Source of the DNA: Cyanoderma ruficeps
Taxonomy: Eukaryota; Chordata; Aves; Passeriformes; Timaliidae
NCBI GenBank assembly: GCA_008694505.1
Contig: VZDJ01000010.1
Span: forward strand, 323,775 to 387,774
Direction: 5' to 3'
Length of the DNA stretch: 64,000 nucleotides
Of the stretch, positions 36,001-48,200 are shown piece by piece. The position numbers were made by a program, and so were the translations under genes. The first letter of the stretch is position 1. Each line of letters starts with the position of its first letter. Below the pieces are notes generated by a model that was given only the letters and a program-made list of their open reading frames with translations, searched no databases and was not told the origin of the DNA.

Positions 36001-39000
36001 CCTCATTTACAGTAAAGATTATACCATGAAACTACCACAGCAGACCAAGATCCTCTCACAGCCAGCAGATAAAGACTGCACAGATGTAACAGAGTTAAAT
36101 TGATTCGTAAGATACACAGGTATAAATCTGCACTTTAAATGCCTTTTAGTCATGTTAGCCACTTGAAGTTGGGCAAGTGAATTTTTTGCTTAATCTCATT
36201 TACACTCCAATACCACTGACTGTATGTTTCCAGTTAAGAATGGACCACCCTGAACTGTCCACTTCTTCAGAGATCCAGTCTTTGGGTTGCAGCAGAAATC
36301 AAACAGGAATAAGAGACAAATCTTTCAAGTAAATGCTGACTGTCCTGCCCAGGGTGGTTCTGTGCCCTTCCAGAGGACACGACACACACTGTCTTCCTGT
36401 AATCTCTTTCAATGCCTGTTTTTTTCAAATTATCCAGTGGTTTCCAGTCCATCAAATACTTGGATGGGAAAAGTCCTGCGCATTTATATTTATTGACTAA
36501 CTTGGGGCATGGAGATAATTTACTTTGGCAAGTGAATTTGATATCTTAGTTCCTCATCACTATTCCAGATCCCATTTCCTGGCACTGGAAAGTTCTTTGT
36601 AAAACCTGCTCTGTTTTTGTAGTGTTAAAACCCAAACTATTTCATCACTTTAGGTCAACTAGCAGGAAGTGACTGGTACATACCATTTAACCATGAAACT
36701 CCAAGCTAGTCCTTACAGATTTTGAAACAAGCTCCTCTCTAGATCAGTCTTTTTCTTGAAGAACTAAATTTCATCATAATATTCTCCATTCAGCTCTCCT
36801 TCTTCAGCTTCAAAGAATTTGTCTTTGAAGACACTTATTGGCTCAGCTACCCCATTTGTTCATATTAGACAATAAACTTTTTTTCCTCCTGTAAACTAAT
36901 TAGGGACCTAGTGAGATTGGGTAATTCTTACAAAGCACATTGGAGACAAATGTGAAATGCTACCACCAGGAGACTCATGGAGATACAGAAAAGAAAGGAC
37001 TAGCCATGAACTGGAGGAAAGAAAACTAGAGGCAGTGAAGTTTTATTTTGATAAAGTATAAAGGAATGAAACATTCAATAGCATTGAAATATATTTTCTG
37101 TATGCTCCATAACACCTCTGCTCAACTGTTTTGACTTCAAAAGCCTAGCAAAAAGCCTTTGGAACACTGGTAAACAAAATTTTCTTCTGTATTTAACTCT
37201 ACAAGTTCTTTCCTTCTGTGTGAGGCAGCTAAAGGCTGGCATACATGGTTATCTTTGGGATAGAAAGGAAGCAGGAACAGCAAACACCTTTTGTAAACAT
37301 GGCAGGCTATGAGCATTTTCAAACAGCTCCAATGCAAAGTATTCTGTAGCCTTTTTTTTTTTTTTTTTACAAGTCTAGATACAGCACAGATTTGGAAAAT
37401 TTTAGTAGAAGCTGTTCTCATTACACTGAGAACATCAGTGTTTATTACTCCTGTAGATGTAGTTATGTCAGTATGGAATATCAACTGAAACATAAAGCTT
37501 CTATCTCCAGCAGCAAAGTAACTCCTGCCAGGTTCCCTGAATATCACCAGAGGCAGGAAAAAAACATGTTCTCTACCCTCAATCAATAGTAATCCTTTTG
37601 AGAGGTGCTTCCCCCGCCCCCCCCGGGTATCACCTACCATCAACTGAGCAACAGAGCATTCTGCTACAATCAGGCAATTCACCTTCCCCTGTGCAATTGA
37701 AACCTTTCCCCTTTCAAATAAGCTTGATGTATGTGCACACTGTGTGGCAGTGAAAACAAACTCACTCAAAGGCCAGTCCTCCTGCAGGGCAGGGAGGCAG
37801 AACAACTGGGTGAAGAAAAAAGCCAGAACAAAGCAATTGTGTCTTCAATGCTTTGTTTCCCAATAGACTTTTTCACACCATCAGTTACTTTCTTGCAGAG
37901 GAGATTCACCTAGAGTGTGTTAGGTAAGCAGTGTGGACACATTCTGATTAGATGCGTGCCTAGTCCAAGGCATTTTCCTTCTTTTGTTGAATATCTTTCA
38001 TAACCGTGACAGGTGTATGCCTGTGAATATGTGCCAAAGGCAAAAAAAGTTGTCCTCATCACTTTCAAGGCTTTTTATCTATTCACTAAAAAGAGGGGAA
38101 ATGCTCACTCTTGGTGACTAAGAGAACATGTCTTTTTTTGCAAAGCTAATCCAGGCAAGAGAGAACTTCAGAAATGTGCCAACATCCCTCATGTTGAAAC
38201 AGCTAGCAGGAATATACTTACTTGTAAATCAAGTCACTGCCAAACTGGTTTTCTTATCTGAAATGAGTTTTCAAGAAATTTGATCATTCAACAAGACTTT
38301 CAGTGGCTGAAAGTCATTGGGGAAAAAACCCTCTTTGTTTGAAACTCATGACTTTCTTTGTAACAGAAGCAGATTTTAATGCTCACAGAAACCACTGAAG
38401 CATGGAGCCCCATACAGCACATACTCAAGCTATGGTTTCCCTTAACACTGCAGCACTCGTTCTTTGCACTGAACCTGCAGACAGCAGCACCAGCAAATAC
38501 AGCCCACCCCCTCCTGGTAGTGCTGCAGAGCACTAGCAGGTGTTTCTCACCGCAATAAACATTTATCATGACAATATCAGGTGGTCACCTTTTCTATATT
38601 ACCACAGAGACTAGCAAGCTAGACTACCTAATACAAGTTCTACATTAAGAAACTTAGACAGAGCCTCTTCTGTGTAAAGTTTCAAGGGAGAAAGAGGTGC
38701 AAATTTTTAACAGGTTTCATGTTCCTAGTCTAAGACTCCATATACTGAATCTAGAACAAATAGTAAACTCAAGCAAAGACTTAGCACTGAAAACTTCAGC
38801 CATGATAAATATTCTCACTGAAGTTGTGAAACCTTTCAAAGAGAAACTCCTGTTTGGACAGATTTTAATGAAATTGTCTAACTTTACAATAAATGCTTCA
38901 TCTGCATTTAAAAAGTTAAAATTAATTTTAAAAAGCTTGTCATCCCTTTACTGAAATATGCCAGTCTAGAAGCAAGTATAGCATCAGTGCCTCTTGAGAA

Positions 39001-40106
39001 ATGCCTCTAGTTGTTTCACTTTTTAATGTTTACATTATTATGTCACATGTGAAAGAACCTCTAGATAAAATAATCCTTGAACAGATAGTTCCCTCTCCAG
39101 CAAGGGGAAATCACGTGAAGGACAGGAAGACAAGCCCAATCTACAATCCCAATTATAGTCGTTTACCATCTAGGTAGAAGAATCTGTGACACCTGGAATG
39201 CAATTCAGTGCACCAGAAGCATACATCTCTCTTAGGAACAGATAAATCACATTTTAAGAACCACTGAATAGACTAAGCTTCAATCACACACTGAATAAAG
39301 AGGGTCTCTATGATTGTTTACTACCAGACACGTGGAATTATTTTTCACCATTGGGAAAAATTACAAATCAATCATGTGCACACATTTTTATGAAGTTCTG
39401 AGTGCTTTGCTTATTTGTGTTGTACAAAGCATACGGAACACACACAAAAGATGTTGGCAAAGCACTTGAACTTTCACCTTCACAAAACATACCAAATAGA
39501 AGGGAAGATCTATCTCTACACGGACTAATGAAACAAAAATTACATGTGTTAAAAAGTCATGCTAGCTAGAGCATTTTGTACCAAAATTCCCCAAGCCACA
39601 ACTGTGTTTCCACAATAAGACCAGGAAATAGCTGCTTGTATCTACATATTGTATACAGCTACATGAACAAGATGCCACAGATAATTTTGCTGGAAACATG
39701 TTCATAAAGCTTTACTACTTGAATCTTATGGTATTCACTTGCCCCAGAAACACCTCAAAGCTTTAAAGCAGTCACCACAAACATTGCTTCTAAATTGCTG
39801 GCAGGAATACATAAAAAGGAGGTGGATTTGATTATCAGCTATCTGAATGGAAATGTGAAACTAGAAGCATTCTACCTTCTAAATTCCTTATGCCAATATT
39901 ATGTCCACTACTTTTGACTTAATTTCTTTTGCACATTTCCTTGCACTCAAATGTTTCTGCGAAGTCATAGCACACCTGGTTTTCCCCAGTCTGAGGGGGA
40001 ACTGAGACAAACATTTCTCCTCACTCCAGGAAAAATCAATACAAAATTAGCTAAATAAATGCAAAATTATTATAAGAACATAGAAGGAAAGATCAGTGTG
40101 TGATAT

Positions 40107-40245
40107 CTATATCTATATCTATCTATATCTATNNNNNNTCTATATCTAATCTATATCTATCTATATATCTATATCTGTATCTACATCTACATCTACATCT
40201 ATGTCTATCTAAGCTATATCTATATATCTACATATCTACATCAAA
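40107..40245. repeat. (ATCT/ATATCT)n microsatellite with N gap
   Basis: Imperfect TATCTA units over about 140 bp. Six Ns at 40133-40138 show that its length was not resolved. Confidence 0.92.
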
Positions 40246-41827
40246 GACAAATACCATTTAATAGGAGGTTTAAATAGCAGGAAATAGTTCTACAATACAG
40301 CGTTCAAATATACAATTTGAAAATATAAATTCAAAAATTCAGAGGATGTAAAATTTGGGAAATTTTAAGAAAGAACTGAAGGCACCAACTTATAATTTTG
40401 AGGAGAAGGGTTACTACTGTTTTTTGTGATAAACGCAAAGGTACTTCAACTTGACAGCTCTTCCTTTGCTTCAATGCAAGATCTGCCTGTAGCATGGAAA
40501 CAAAACCTAGTTTGTGAGCTCAAAATTACCAGCTGATCAAAGCTCATGATGTGTAATACTGAGAATACAAAATTTTTTCTGCCCTGAATAAATCTGCGTA
40601 ATTGACGGAATTTAGATTGGCTCAATTACTCAAACAGACATGTACTCTTGTGATGCATTTCATCACTTAGCTTCCTACTGACAGTGGTGGAATGAAAAGG
40701 TATGTGTCCAAAATTGACTATGTACTAACATTTCCTTCAGAATGAATTTTAACCCCTTCTCTCTATTTCTGGAACTTTATTTCCATTAGCAAAGGACATC
40801 TTCTTCCCATAATAAGTCAATATCAATGGCCTGCTGTAAAAATTACTTCAGTTTAGTTCAAGCTTAGCATCATTTTCCTTGGGACATGGGATCAATTATG
40901 AATAATTCACTTAACAATACCTTATTAAGGGCACATGATATAATATACACTGCATTATGATAAAAGTGATACCAGCCATCAAGTGAAAATACAGATTAGA
41001 TTTAAAAGTAAAATACAAAGTTATAGGAAACATGTTCATGCATACTGTTAAGGCCACTTGGCAATTAGGAGTAGTTTTATCTTATTTCTCCAGACTGGGG
41101 AGAAGAAACAGTCTGACATTTTTCTTTTAATGTGGGCTATTAGTATCTACTTTTTACAGCAGCAAACAGTCAAAGTAAGAAAAAAACCCAGCAGAGTTCT
41201 AACAATGAAACCAGAAAAACCCTACGTGTCCTTCAACTTTTTAAGTTCAATTTGAAAATACATGGAAAATATCTGGATTGGCATATTAAAAGAATCACTG
41301 AAATACCTAATATTTTAGTGATATGTACCATACATTGTGCACAACATCATTAGCTTGACTTCGCAAGCCATGTTCTGTGTAACTCACATGCTTTTTGTAT
41401 TTTACATTTACCCTTTACAGTGATGGATGCAGTAAAGCACAAAGTCATTATAATTTTAGTATCTTGGTTTATTTTTGTTATGGTTTTGCTACACATGGCA
41501 GGTATTGATGCATAGCTGGAAACATCCGTGAATTAGAAATGCATACGACATACTGGTGAAGAATTGTTGGGCAAGTCACCTCTAGCAGGTAGGTGTTGGG
41601 TGATGAGGTTTAGCAGGATGTTCTGCCTGGACAGGAGTAAAACAGCTCAAATAATGCCCTGTTTGCAAAGCTATCAGTGGTGAATGGAGGAGGGGGTCGT
41701 CCTGCTGCTTTTGGTGCTGAATAATGCTGAAAGCAGCCTGACTCAATCCCAGAGTGAAACATACCTGATAGAAAGGTGAAGTTGCGGCAGACCTGGTAAA
41801 GTACCACATGAAGCAACAAACAAGTGG

Positions 41828-41828
<1 letters not shown>

Positions 41829-41868
<40 letters not shown>

Positions 41869-41885
41869 TTACTACTACTGCTACT
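41829..41885. repeat. (ACT)n trinucleotide repeat
   Basis: About 18 ACT units with one ATT and one GCT interruption. On the minus strand this reads as a poly-Val stretch in a chance frame. Confidence 0.93.
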
Positions 41886-43569
41886 AACTTATCTAAAGAC
41901 ACTGAGCTGACACAGCTGATCTGGAAACATAGGGCCCACTCCCACTTTTTGATGACTGGGGAGGATCTTCCAACAATCTCCTTTCTGGAGCTTGTGTGGA
42001 GGCTCCTTTCTTGAGTTGGAACTTGCCTTGTTACTCCTTTAAGCTGAGAGAAAGATTTGCCCATAATCGTTTGTTTGGGTGAGTAAAATCAATCTCTACT
42101 TCATTTCTTTTGGTACCTTTGATATAATTGTTTCAATATTGCTTCAAAAATAGTGGACTTCACTAGTCTAGTAGTTATAGCTAGCTATACTGTGTAGTAA
42201 ATAATCCTGATTAAGATCTTTTGGTTTCATCATTACCATAATAAGTAACTTATTTTTGGTTTGTCATCCTTAATCCTGGGGGATGAAACTGTGAAAAGGT
42301 TCAATAATGCCTATTTAATCCATTAACATAAACCACTGACAGAGTCCAGGGCTAAGGCTGGATCCAGCTGCACCCAGAGGTCTCTGTGAGGAGTTTAGAA
42401 ATCCAGAGGGTCCTGTCTGTGCCTTGTGACTCAAAGGGAGGGCTTCTCTATAATCTCTGCAGCTCCCACTCTGTCCACGACATGCAGGCTGAAACAAACA
42501 CCTAACTTCCCCTTTGTACCCTACTCTGGCTACCCACAAATTACAGCAGTACATGCCACGTGTCAGTTCACCTTGAAAAGCTGCCAATGGTCTCACCTAA
42601 AGCTGCCTAAATGTCAGGTTGAGGTGTAAGAAGTCATGGTACAAAATACTTGCTACTTTCCTTAGTATGTGTCAGAGTAGGGTTCATCTATTGCTGTGGT
42701 AGAACTGGTGTAAGAACATGGACAGAAAAAGTAGTGTTTCAAAATACAGCTCAAAGTTACTGTGAAAGCTCACACAGAAATATCTACACATAAAGAGAAT
42801 TAAAATATGTCGTTTAAAACTACTGAAGATGTACCCATTACCTGAACCTTAAACACAGCTAGAACAGTACAGTACTGATCTTGAGGACTGTGGGTAGACA
42901 TACAGTTACCAGAAATGCTACAGCTACATTCTGAAAGTGAGAAAGTGTAATTCTACACTTTGTTCCTATACACATTTCCCTTTGCAACAAATCTGGATAC
43001 AGCACAAAATTATACAAATATTATAGCATGAAATGAAGAAAACAGAACATTTTTGACATGGACTGCAGTGTTCACCCCTCGCAAAAAATTTATTCATTAC
43101 TGGCATTTCATAGCCTGTAGTTTAAAATACAGGATAGAAGTAAATGAATGAACAATGCTCCTCTAGTAAACCATCATGCCTTTGGATAAAAGACAGTTTT
43201 GATCTGAGGGCTCTAAAGCAAGACATTTCTTATGCTGTTTCTGGAAAACTCTAAAAGACAGAAATCCACAGCATGAGGATAACACTCTAAGGAATGTTTT
43301 GCTCTTGCAATCTTCTTTCCAAAAAAAGAAACCTTTTATTCATTTTATAATAAAGGCTAGACAGGCCCACTGTACTATCAAACAAATTTACATTGGCATA
43401 CATTTGTAACATGAAGAACAGACATGACAGAGACTATTCTCCTGGTGCAAAGACACATTTTAAAGAGGTGCAAAACTTTCCATAATTAATATAGAGTGCT
43501 GCAAAAAGTCTGAAGTATTCTGCACCCACAGAAAGTTTCTGGTACTCATTAAGACAGACATCCCAGTTT

Positions 43570-44941
43570 TTTTTTTTTCAAACTTTATTCTAATATACAC
43601 TTAATAATGTAAATGTACACATCACATAAATCCTTACACCCCTTGGTAACCTAAGTTAAGCATATGCTACCTTATACATGCAGTTCCATAAAAATGATCC
43701 CCTTTGACAGCTATTTATCACAAGCTGGAGTAGTTAAGGCCCCATTTCTTTAATGGGCGGTGAATAAAAAATTTAAAAATTATTGATAGACGTTTTCAGC
43801 CTGTATATCATAAACTACACAAGTCTAGACAGTCTTGTCTAATTAGACAAGACCAGACAACTTTTAATTTGGGACTCTTTCTGAGAGGTGTCTATAAATG
43901 AAAACTGGATAGTCCATAGTGCAAATTACTACCTCATAAACTGCAGCATAGTAACACTTTTCCTTATGGAACTTTTTGTAAGGAAATTTATATATTTCTG
44001 TATAATAACAATAACATTAATGCATTTTATTTTACAATTATGAGGATGATATTGCACTTAATGGAAAATGCTTTACTAAGTACTAATATCTTTAAGCAAA
44101 CTTGTGTTATAAGCAATTTTTATTTTCTTGTGTCTCCCTGAATCTTCACACAATTCTTTAATATTCACTAAAATTCCTTAGTTACAAATTAAATAGTATT
44201 ACTAATTAGTGTATTTTTAACAGTTAAACAATTTGGCCAACATACCATACTACTATAACCAAACTGTCTGCTCCTTTCTATTTTTGAAGCTAGCAATTAT
44301 CTGCAATTTTAGTACCAAGCAACTACAGGGGGATATAGAATTTAGTAAAACACTCTGTGTTACAGGTTCAAAGAGGTGTGGATAGACAATGTGAAATACA
44401 GGCAGTATTTCTTCTAAAATGGTTGAACACAAGAGTCCAGCAGGACTCTGAACATATAAATAAATTTGAAAGGCTGAGGGATTTTTTTATAAGTGCCATA
44501 CACTATTAGATCCTCAGTAGTATCTAGCATTTATATAGAACTTCACAATTTTAAAGTGCTATACAAATACTATCTGGATGCAATGTATTCTCCATAGGCA
44601 GAATACAAATACAAAGTGAATGGTGATGAGATGAATGGCACCATGACAGTAAAATGTAATGTCATTACTACAGAGAGGAACTAGGTACTTTATAAGCAGC
44701 TCGCTATGCATGAACTATCATGGAAGACCACACACTGTACAAGAGAAATGTACAGGTATAAAATTATTGTTATTCATTAAATAGGTTCTATGACCACAAG
44801 AAAATGACACGAGCTGTAATTGGCTCCACAACCTTAAAATGCCTAACTCAGAAGGTGTAGGAAACATAAGGAAACCCTGCAGTGACAGACAGGCAGGTTG
44901 TTTCAAGTGCTAGCACAAACCACCTTTAAAAGGCATTTTTC
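43570..44941 (-). other. TMEM267: TMEM267 3' UTR (end inferred)
   Basis: AT-rich DNA with several minus-strand AATAAA signals (TTTATT at 44119-44124 and 43584-43589). The outermost gives about 1.4 kb. It contains the palindrome at 43832-43853. Confidence 0.4.
43832..43853. repeat. 22-bp perfect palindrome beside a palindromic GTCTAGAC
   Basis: GTCTTGTCTAA is followed at once by its exact reverse complement. Seven bases before the first arm, GTCTAGAC (43823-43830) is the palindromic SMAD-binding element. Both lie in the inferred TMEM267 3' UTR. Confidence 0.8.
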
Positions 44942-45277
44942 CTATACATCAATGCGGATTCCATGTTTTATAGACATTAATTCTCTAGTGCCTGTTAAAT
45001 ACATAATAAATGAACATAGATGAGGTAAAGATGCTGTAATTGCCACATACAGCCAATATGGCAAGGGAGGAGTTTTTCCAAACGGGCAGATCCAGAGGCC
45101 ATGACGAATCCCATCACGGACATGATGAGAAGTCCAGGATATGAACAACATCCAGGGAAGAAAGCACCAGGAGTCCTTAAGCCTGAAAAGCTGCATGATA
45201 AGCTTTAAAGTCAGAGCCACCACAGGAATCACAGTAGAACAGTGAAGAAGTGGTCTCCGTGGAAGAGTCAGAGCAGC
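44942..45277 (-). CDS. TMEM267: TMEM267 last exon, coding part (residues 105-215)
   Basis: Acceptor cttctgcag before 45277; stop TAG at 44944-44942. Encodes [20 protein letters not shown] through [18 protein letters not shown]. Confidence 0.96.
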   Translation of the reverse strand, partial: AALTLPRRPLLHCSTVIPVVALTLKLIMQLFRLKDSWCFLPWMLFISWTSHHVRDGIRHGLWICPFGKTPPLPYWLYVAITASLPHLCSFIMYLTGTRELMSIKHGIRIDV

Positions 45278-48200
45278 CTGCAGAAGAGAAAAATATCATT
45301 GCCAATGGCTACAACTGTGACAAGAAAAGTTTCATGAGTGTCTCCCGGTGTACTGTCAGGTGACTAAGTGGAAGCAGAAACAAAAACATACTGTTCCTTT
45401 CTACTGCAATTTATTCAAAGCCCATTTTATGCTTGAGAGTTGTGTGCTGCCCTCTCTCTCTATTGTGTGATATGAATCATGCATCCTACTAAGTACTATC
45501 ATCAGCAAAACAGGGAGGGAGAGAGATGAGGAATCTTATTTGTCACATAGTCATGTGGTACACAGGAATTGTATAATCAGCTGCACTGATTATATGTATT
45601 TAATTTCAAGATAATTGAATTGAAAACAACCATGCAATGCACTTGAAATATTTAATATGTTTTACATGAAATAAATCATGTGCTCTAATGGCATTTACTT
45701 CCAAAAATACATCCTGTAGTTTACTACAGCTGTCACCTGTAAAGTTGGTTTGGTTGCACAGTGTTTAAAACAGAAAAATAATTTTCAATAGGACAAAGAT
45801 ATGACCAAAGTTACATATATTCTGATAACCTTGAGACAATATTTTCATGGACAGGCAAAACAAAGTTCATAAGCCAAGATCTGAAACATTTGTGACTGGG
45901 TTTTTTGTATCAACAACTTCTTTAACAGTAACTGAGCTGAAAGCTTCATATTTGGTTTTAATAAGGTGAATGTCTAGCTAGTGAGATTAGATTTAGCCAT
46001 TTTAAGAAGTGATAATGTCAATTTAATATACATGTATTCTGTGGGTGTACACAGTAGCAACAGCTACACAACTATGACCACAAATTCAAACACAATAAAA
46101 AACGCCCATAACGATATTTTCAATTTCTATTTGACAAGTAAGTAGATTCTTGTGTCTGAAAGCACAGGAGAAACAAGAGCACATTACTGAAAGGTCTCCA
46201 GAAGTGCTGATGTGATATTCACTGGCTCAATTTAGACACTGGTGAACACACGGAAAACCTGTAGCAAGGCACCAGAAATGTAAAGTGACAGTTTATCTTT
46301 GCTGCGTTGAACACATCCCTCACTGCACCCAGTGCAGAAGGCAAACAAAGCATCTCTAACCTGTTCATTCCTCAGTTGTGCTAATCCTTGCAGGATTCAA
46401 CAGTGAGAGGGCCTGGCAATGGCACTCTGGAATAGGTTCATCAAATTCATGCATAATTTAGATAACTGCATGGAACACTATCTTCTCTGCAAGGAAAGAT
46501 TGATGTTTTTAACTGGCCATAGCCAGTTAAAAGAGAGATGGGAAATTATGGACTACCTTGAAATACAACAGCACATGCTTTAAACCACAGCCATCATTAA
46601 AAGGCCTACAGAAAGCTTTGTTCTATTGGCTTCCCACATGCTTGTCTGTGACTCTCCTGATCAGGTAATGGGACTAAAAAGCTCACAAACCGTCTCAAAA
46701 TTATTTAACTCTAAATGTTGTGGACCCAATTCCTTTAAGTTGGAGCAAAAGGTGTATTTTCTTCAACTTCAGTTCTGTTTCGCACAAGCAGGTTAAAGTA
46801 GAAAAATCTTGTGATGGTGAAATTGTTTATCACCTGCCTTATAAAGAGTTGGATTTTTGTTATTGTCAACAATAGCCTCAAAAGAACATACCAACCTAAT
46901 TTTGAAAAAGCCTGGATACTGATATGTTTCAGTAGATAATCTGTTCACTGGCCTCTACTTCTGCACTTTGGAAAAAAAACCAGTAGCAAAGTCTAAATTA
47001 GTCTTTTCCCTCTGGCCTATTAAGTTTAGGTGCCAAGTGCAACACAGTGAGTAAGGAAAATTTTAATGCTACTTATGTGCAGTTTATCAGTATTGGTGCC
47101 AACCTGATGCTTAAATTCTTTTCATATAAATTTCAGATGGCAGGGTTGCTCATATAGCAAACCTGTGTGGTCAATTTCAGCAAGAGGAAGTCCTGTTTTG
47201 CAACTGCAGTACAGCCATCAAGCTTCTGATATGCTGTTGCCCAAGGTCTGAGAGAAGAACAGTCTGTTTCCACTTTTATATTCTGTGACTAAGGAACATT
47301 TACATCCTTGAGTTGCCAAGCCCTGGAGACAGACAGGCAGTTTTGTTTGCTAATATAAGTTGCTATACTCTTTTTCTCTTAACAGGCAAATTTGTTTGCC
47401 TTTAGAAAGCACCAGATCTTAAAAAAAAAAACAAAAACAAACTAACAAACCACAAGATACCACACAAAAAACCTACAACCTCCCCAAAAAACAACAAAAC
47501 CCCCCAAAACCAACAAAATGAAAATCAACTCCCCAAAAACAACAACAAAAAACCACAAAATTAAACCTTTTCCACCTTAAACCCCCTGGAAAAAGTTCCA
47601 AACAGAATTTATTTGCAAATAACCTTTTCCATTTGCCTACATGTTCAAGCAGATGCAAGATCATCTTGCAGTTGCTGTTCCTCCAAGCTCTCTCACTACA
47701 ATGAACAGCTGGAGATAGGAGACAATAACTGCACGCAGGAGAACCCACTCAAATGATCTGCTTTAATGCTCATGGTGACACCATGGATGTAATGTAACAT
47801 CAGATGCTCCCTCACTGATATTCTGTGGTGCTTCACAAGCCTGGAGTGTTTAACTCATAGTAACATATTCAATGCAACATATATTACAGTAGTAGTATTA
47901 ACAATATAGTAACATATTCAATGCTATATTAATTGTGCTTGTGCAAACTTTATTCTCCAGTTCCAGAAATGCTCCTCTACAGCCCAGGTCAGTCATGAGT
48001 GGCACACTTCCCAGCATGTCCTATACTTCTAGAATTTGGTGAGTCTTTAGCAGCAAGACAGCAATTTCTGCATGTCTATTCTGCAACATGAGTTGTCTAC
48101 ATGCAACACGAGGGCTACAATCCTGGTGGGAGTCTGGGAGCAGCCCATCATGTCAGACCAGCACTCCCGACTGATGACGGGCCGCAGGAACCACCATCTT

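Larger units (their letters stand above)
29401..43569. other. Intergenic DNA between CCL28 and TMEM267
   Basis: About 14 kb with no recognised gene. It holds the 58-bp duplication, a 222-codon open frame on the minus strand (37137-37805) without known domains, a T run at 37352-37368, a TATC-type microsatellite with an N gap at about 40107-40245, and an ACT-repeat at 41829-41885. Confidence 0.5.

Noticed and set aside
41582..42064. 160-codon minus-strand frame with a poly-Val run
   Set aside because: The Val stretch is only the ACT trinucleotide repeat read on the other strand; the flanks show no domain and no splice context.
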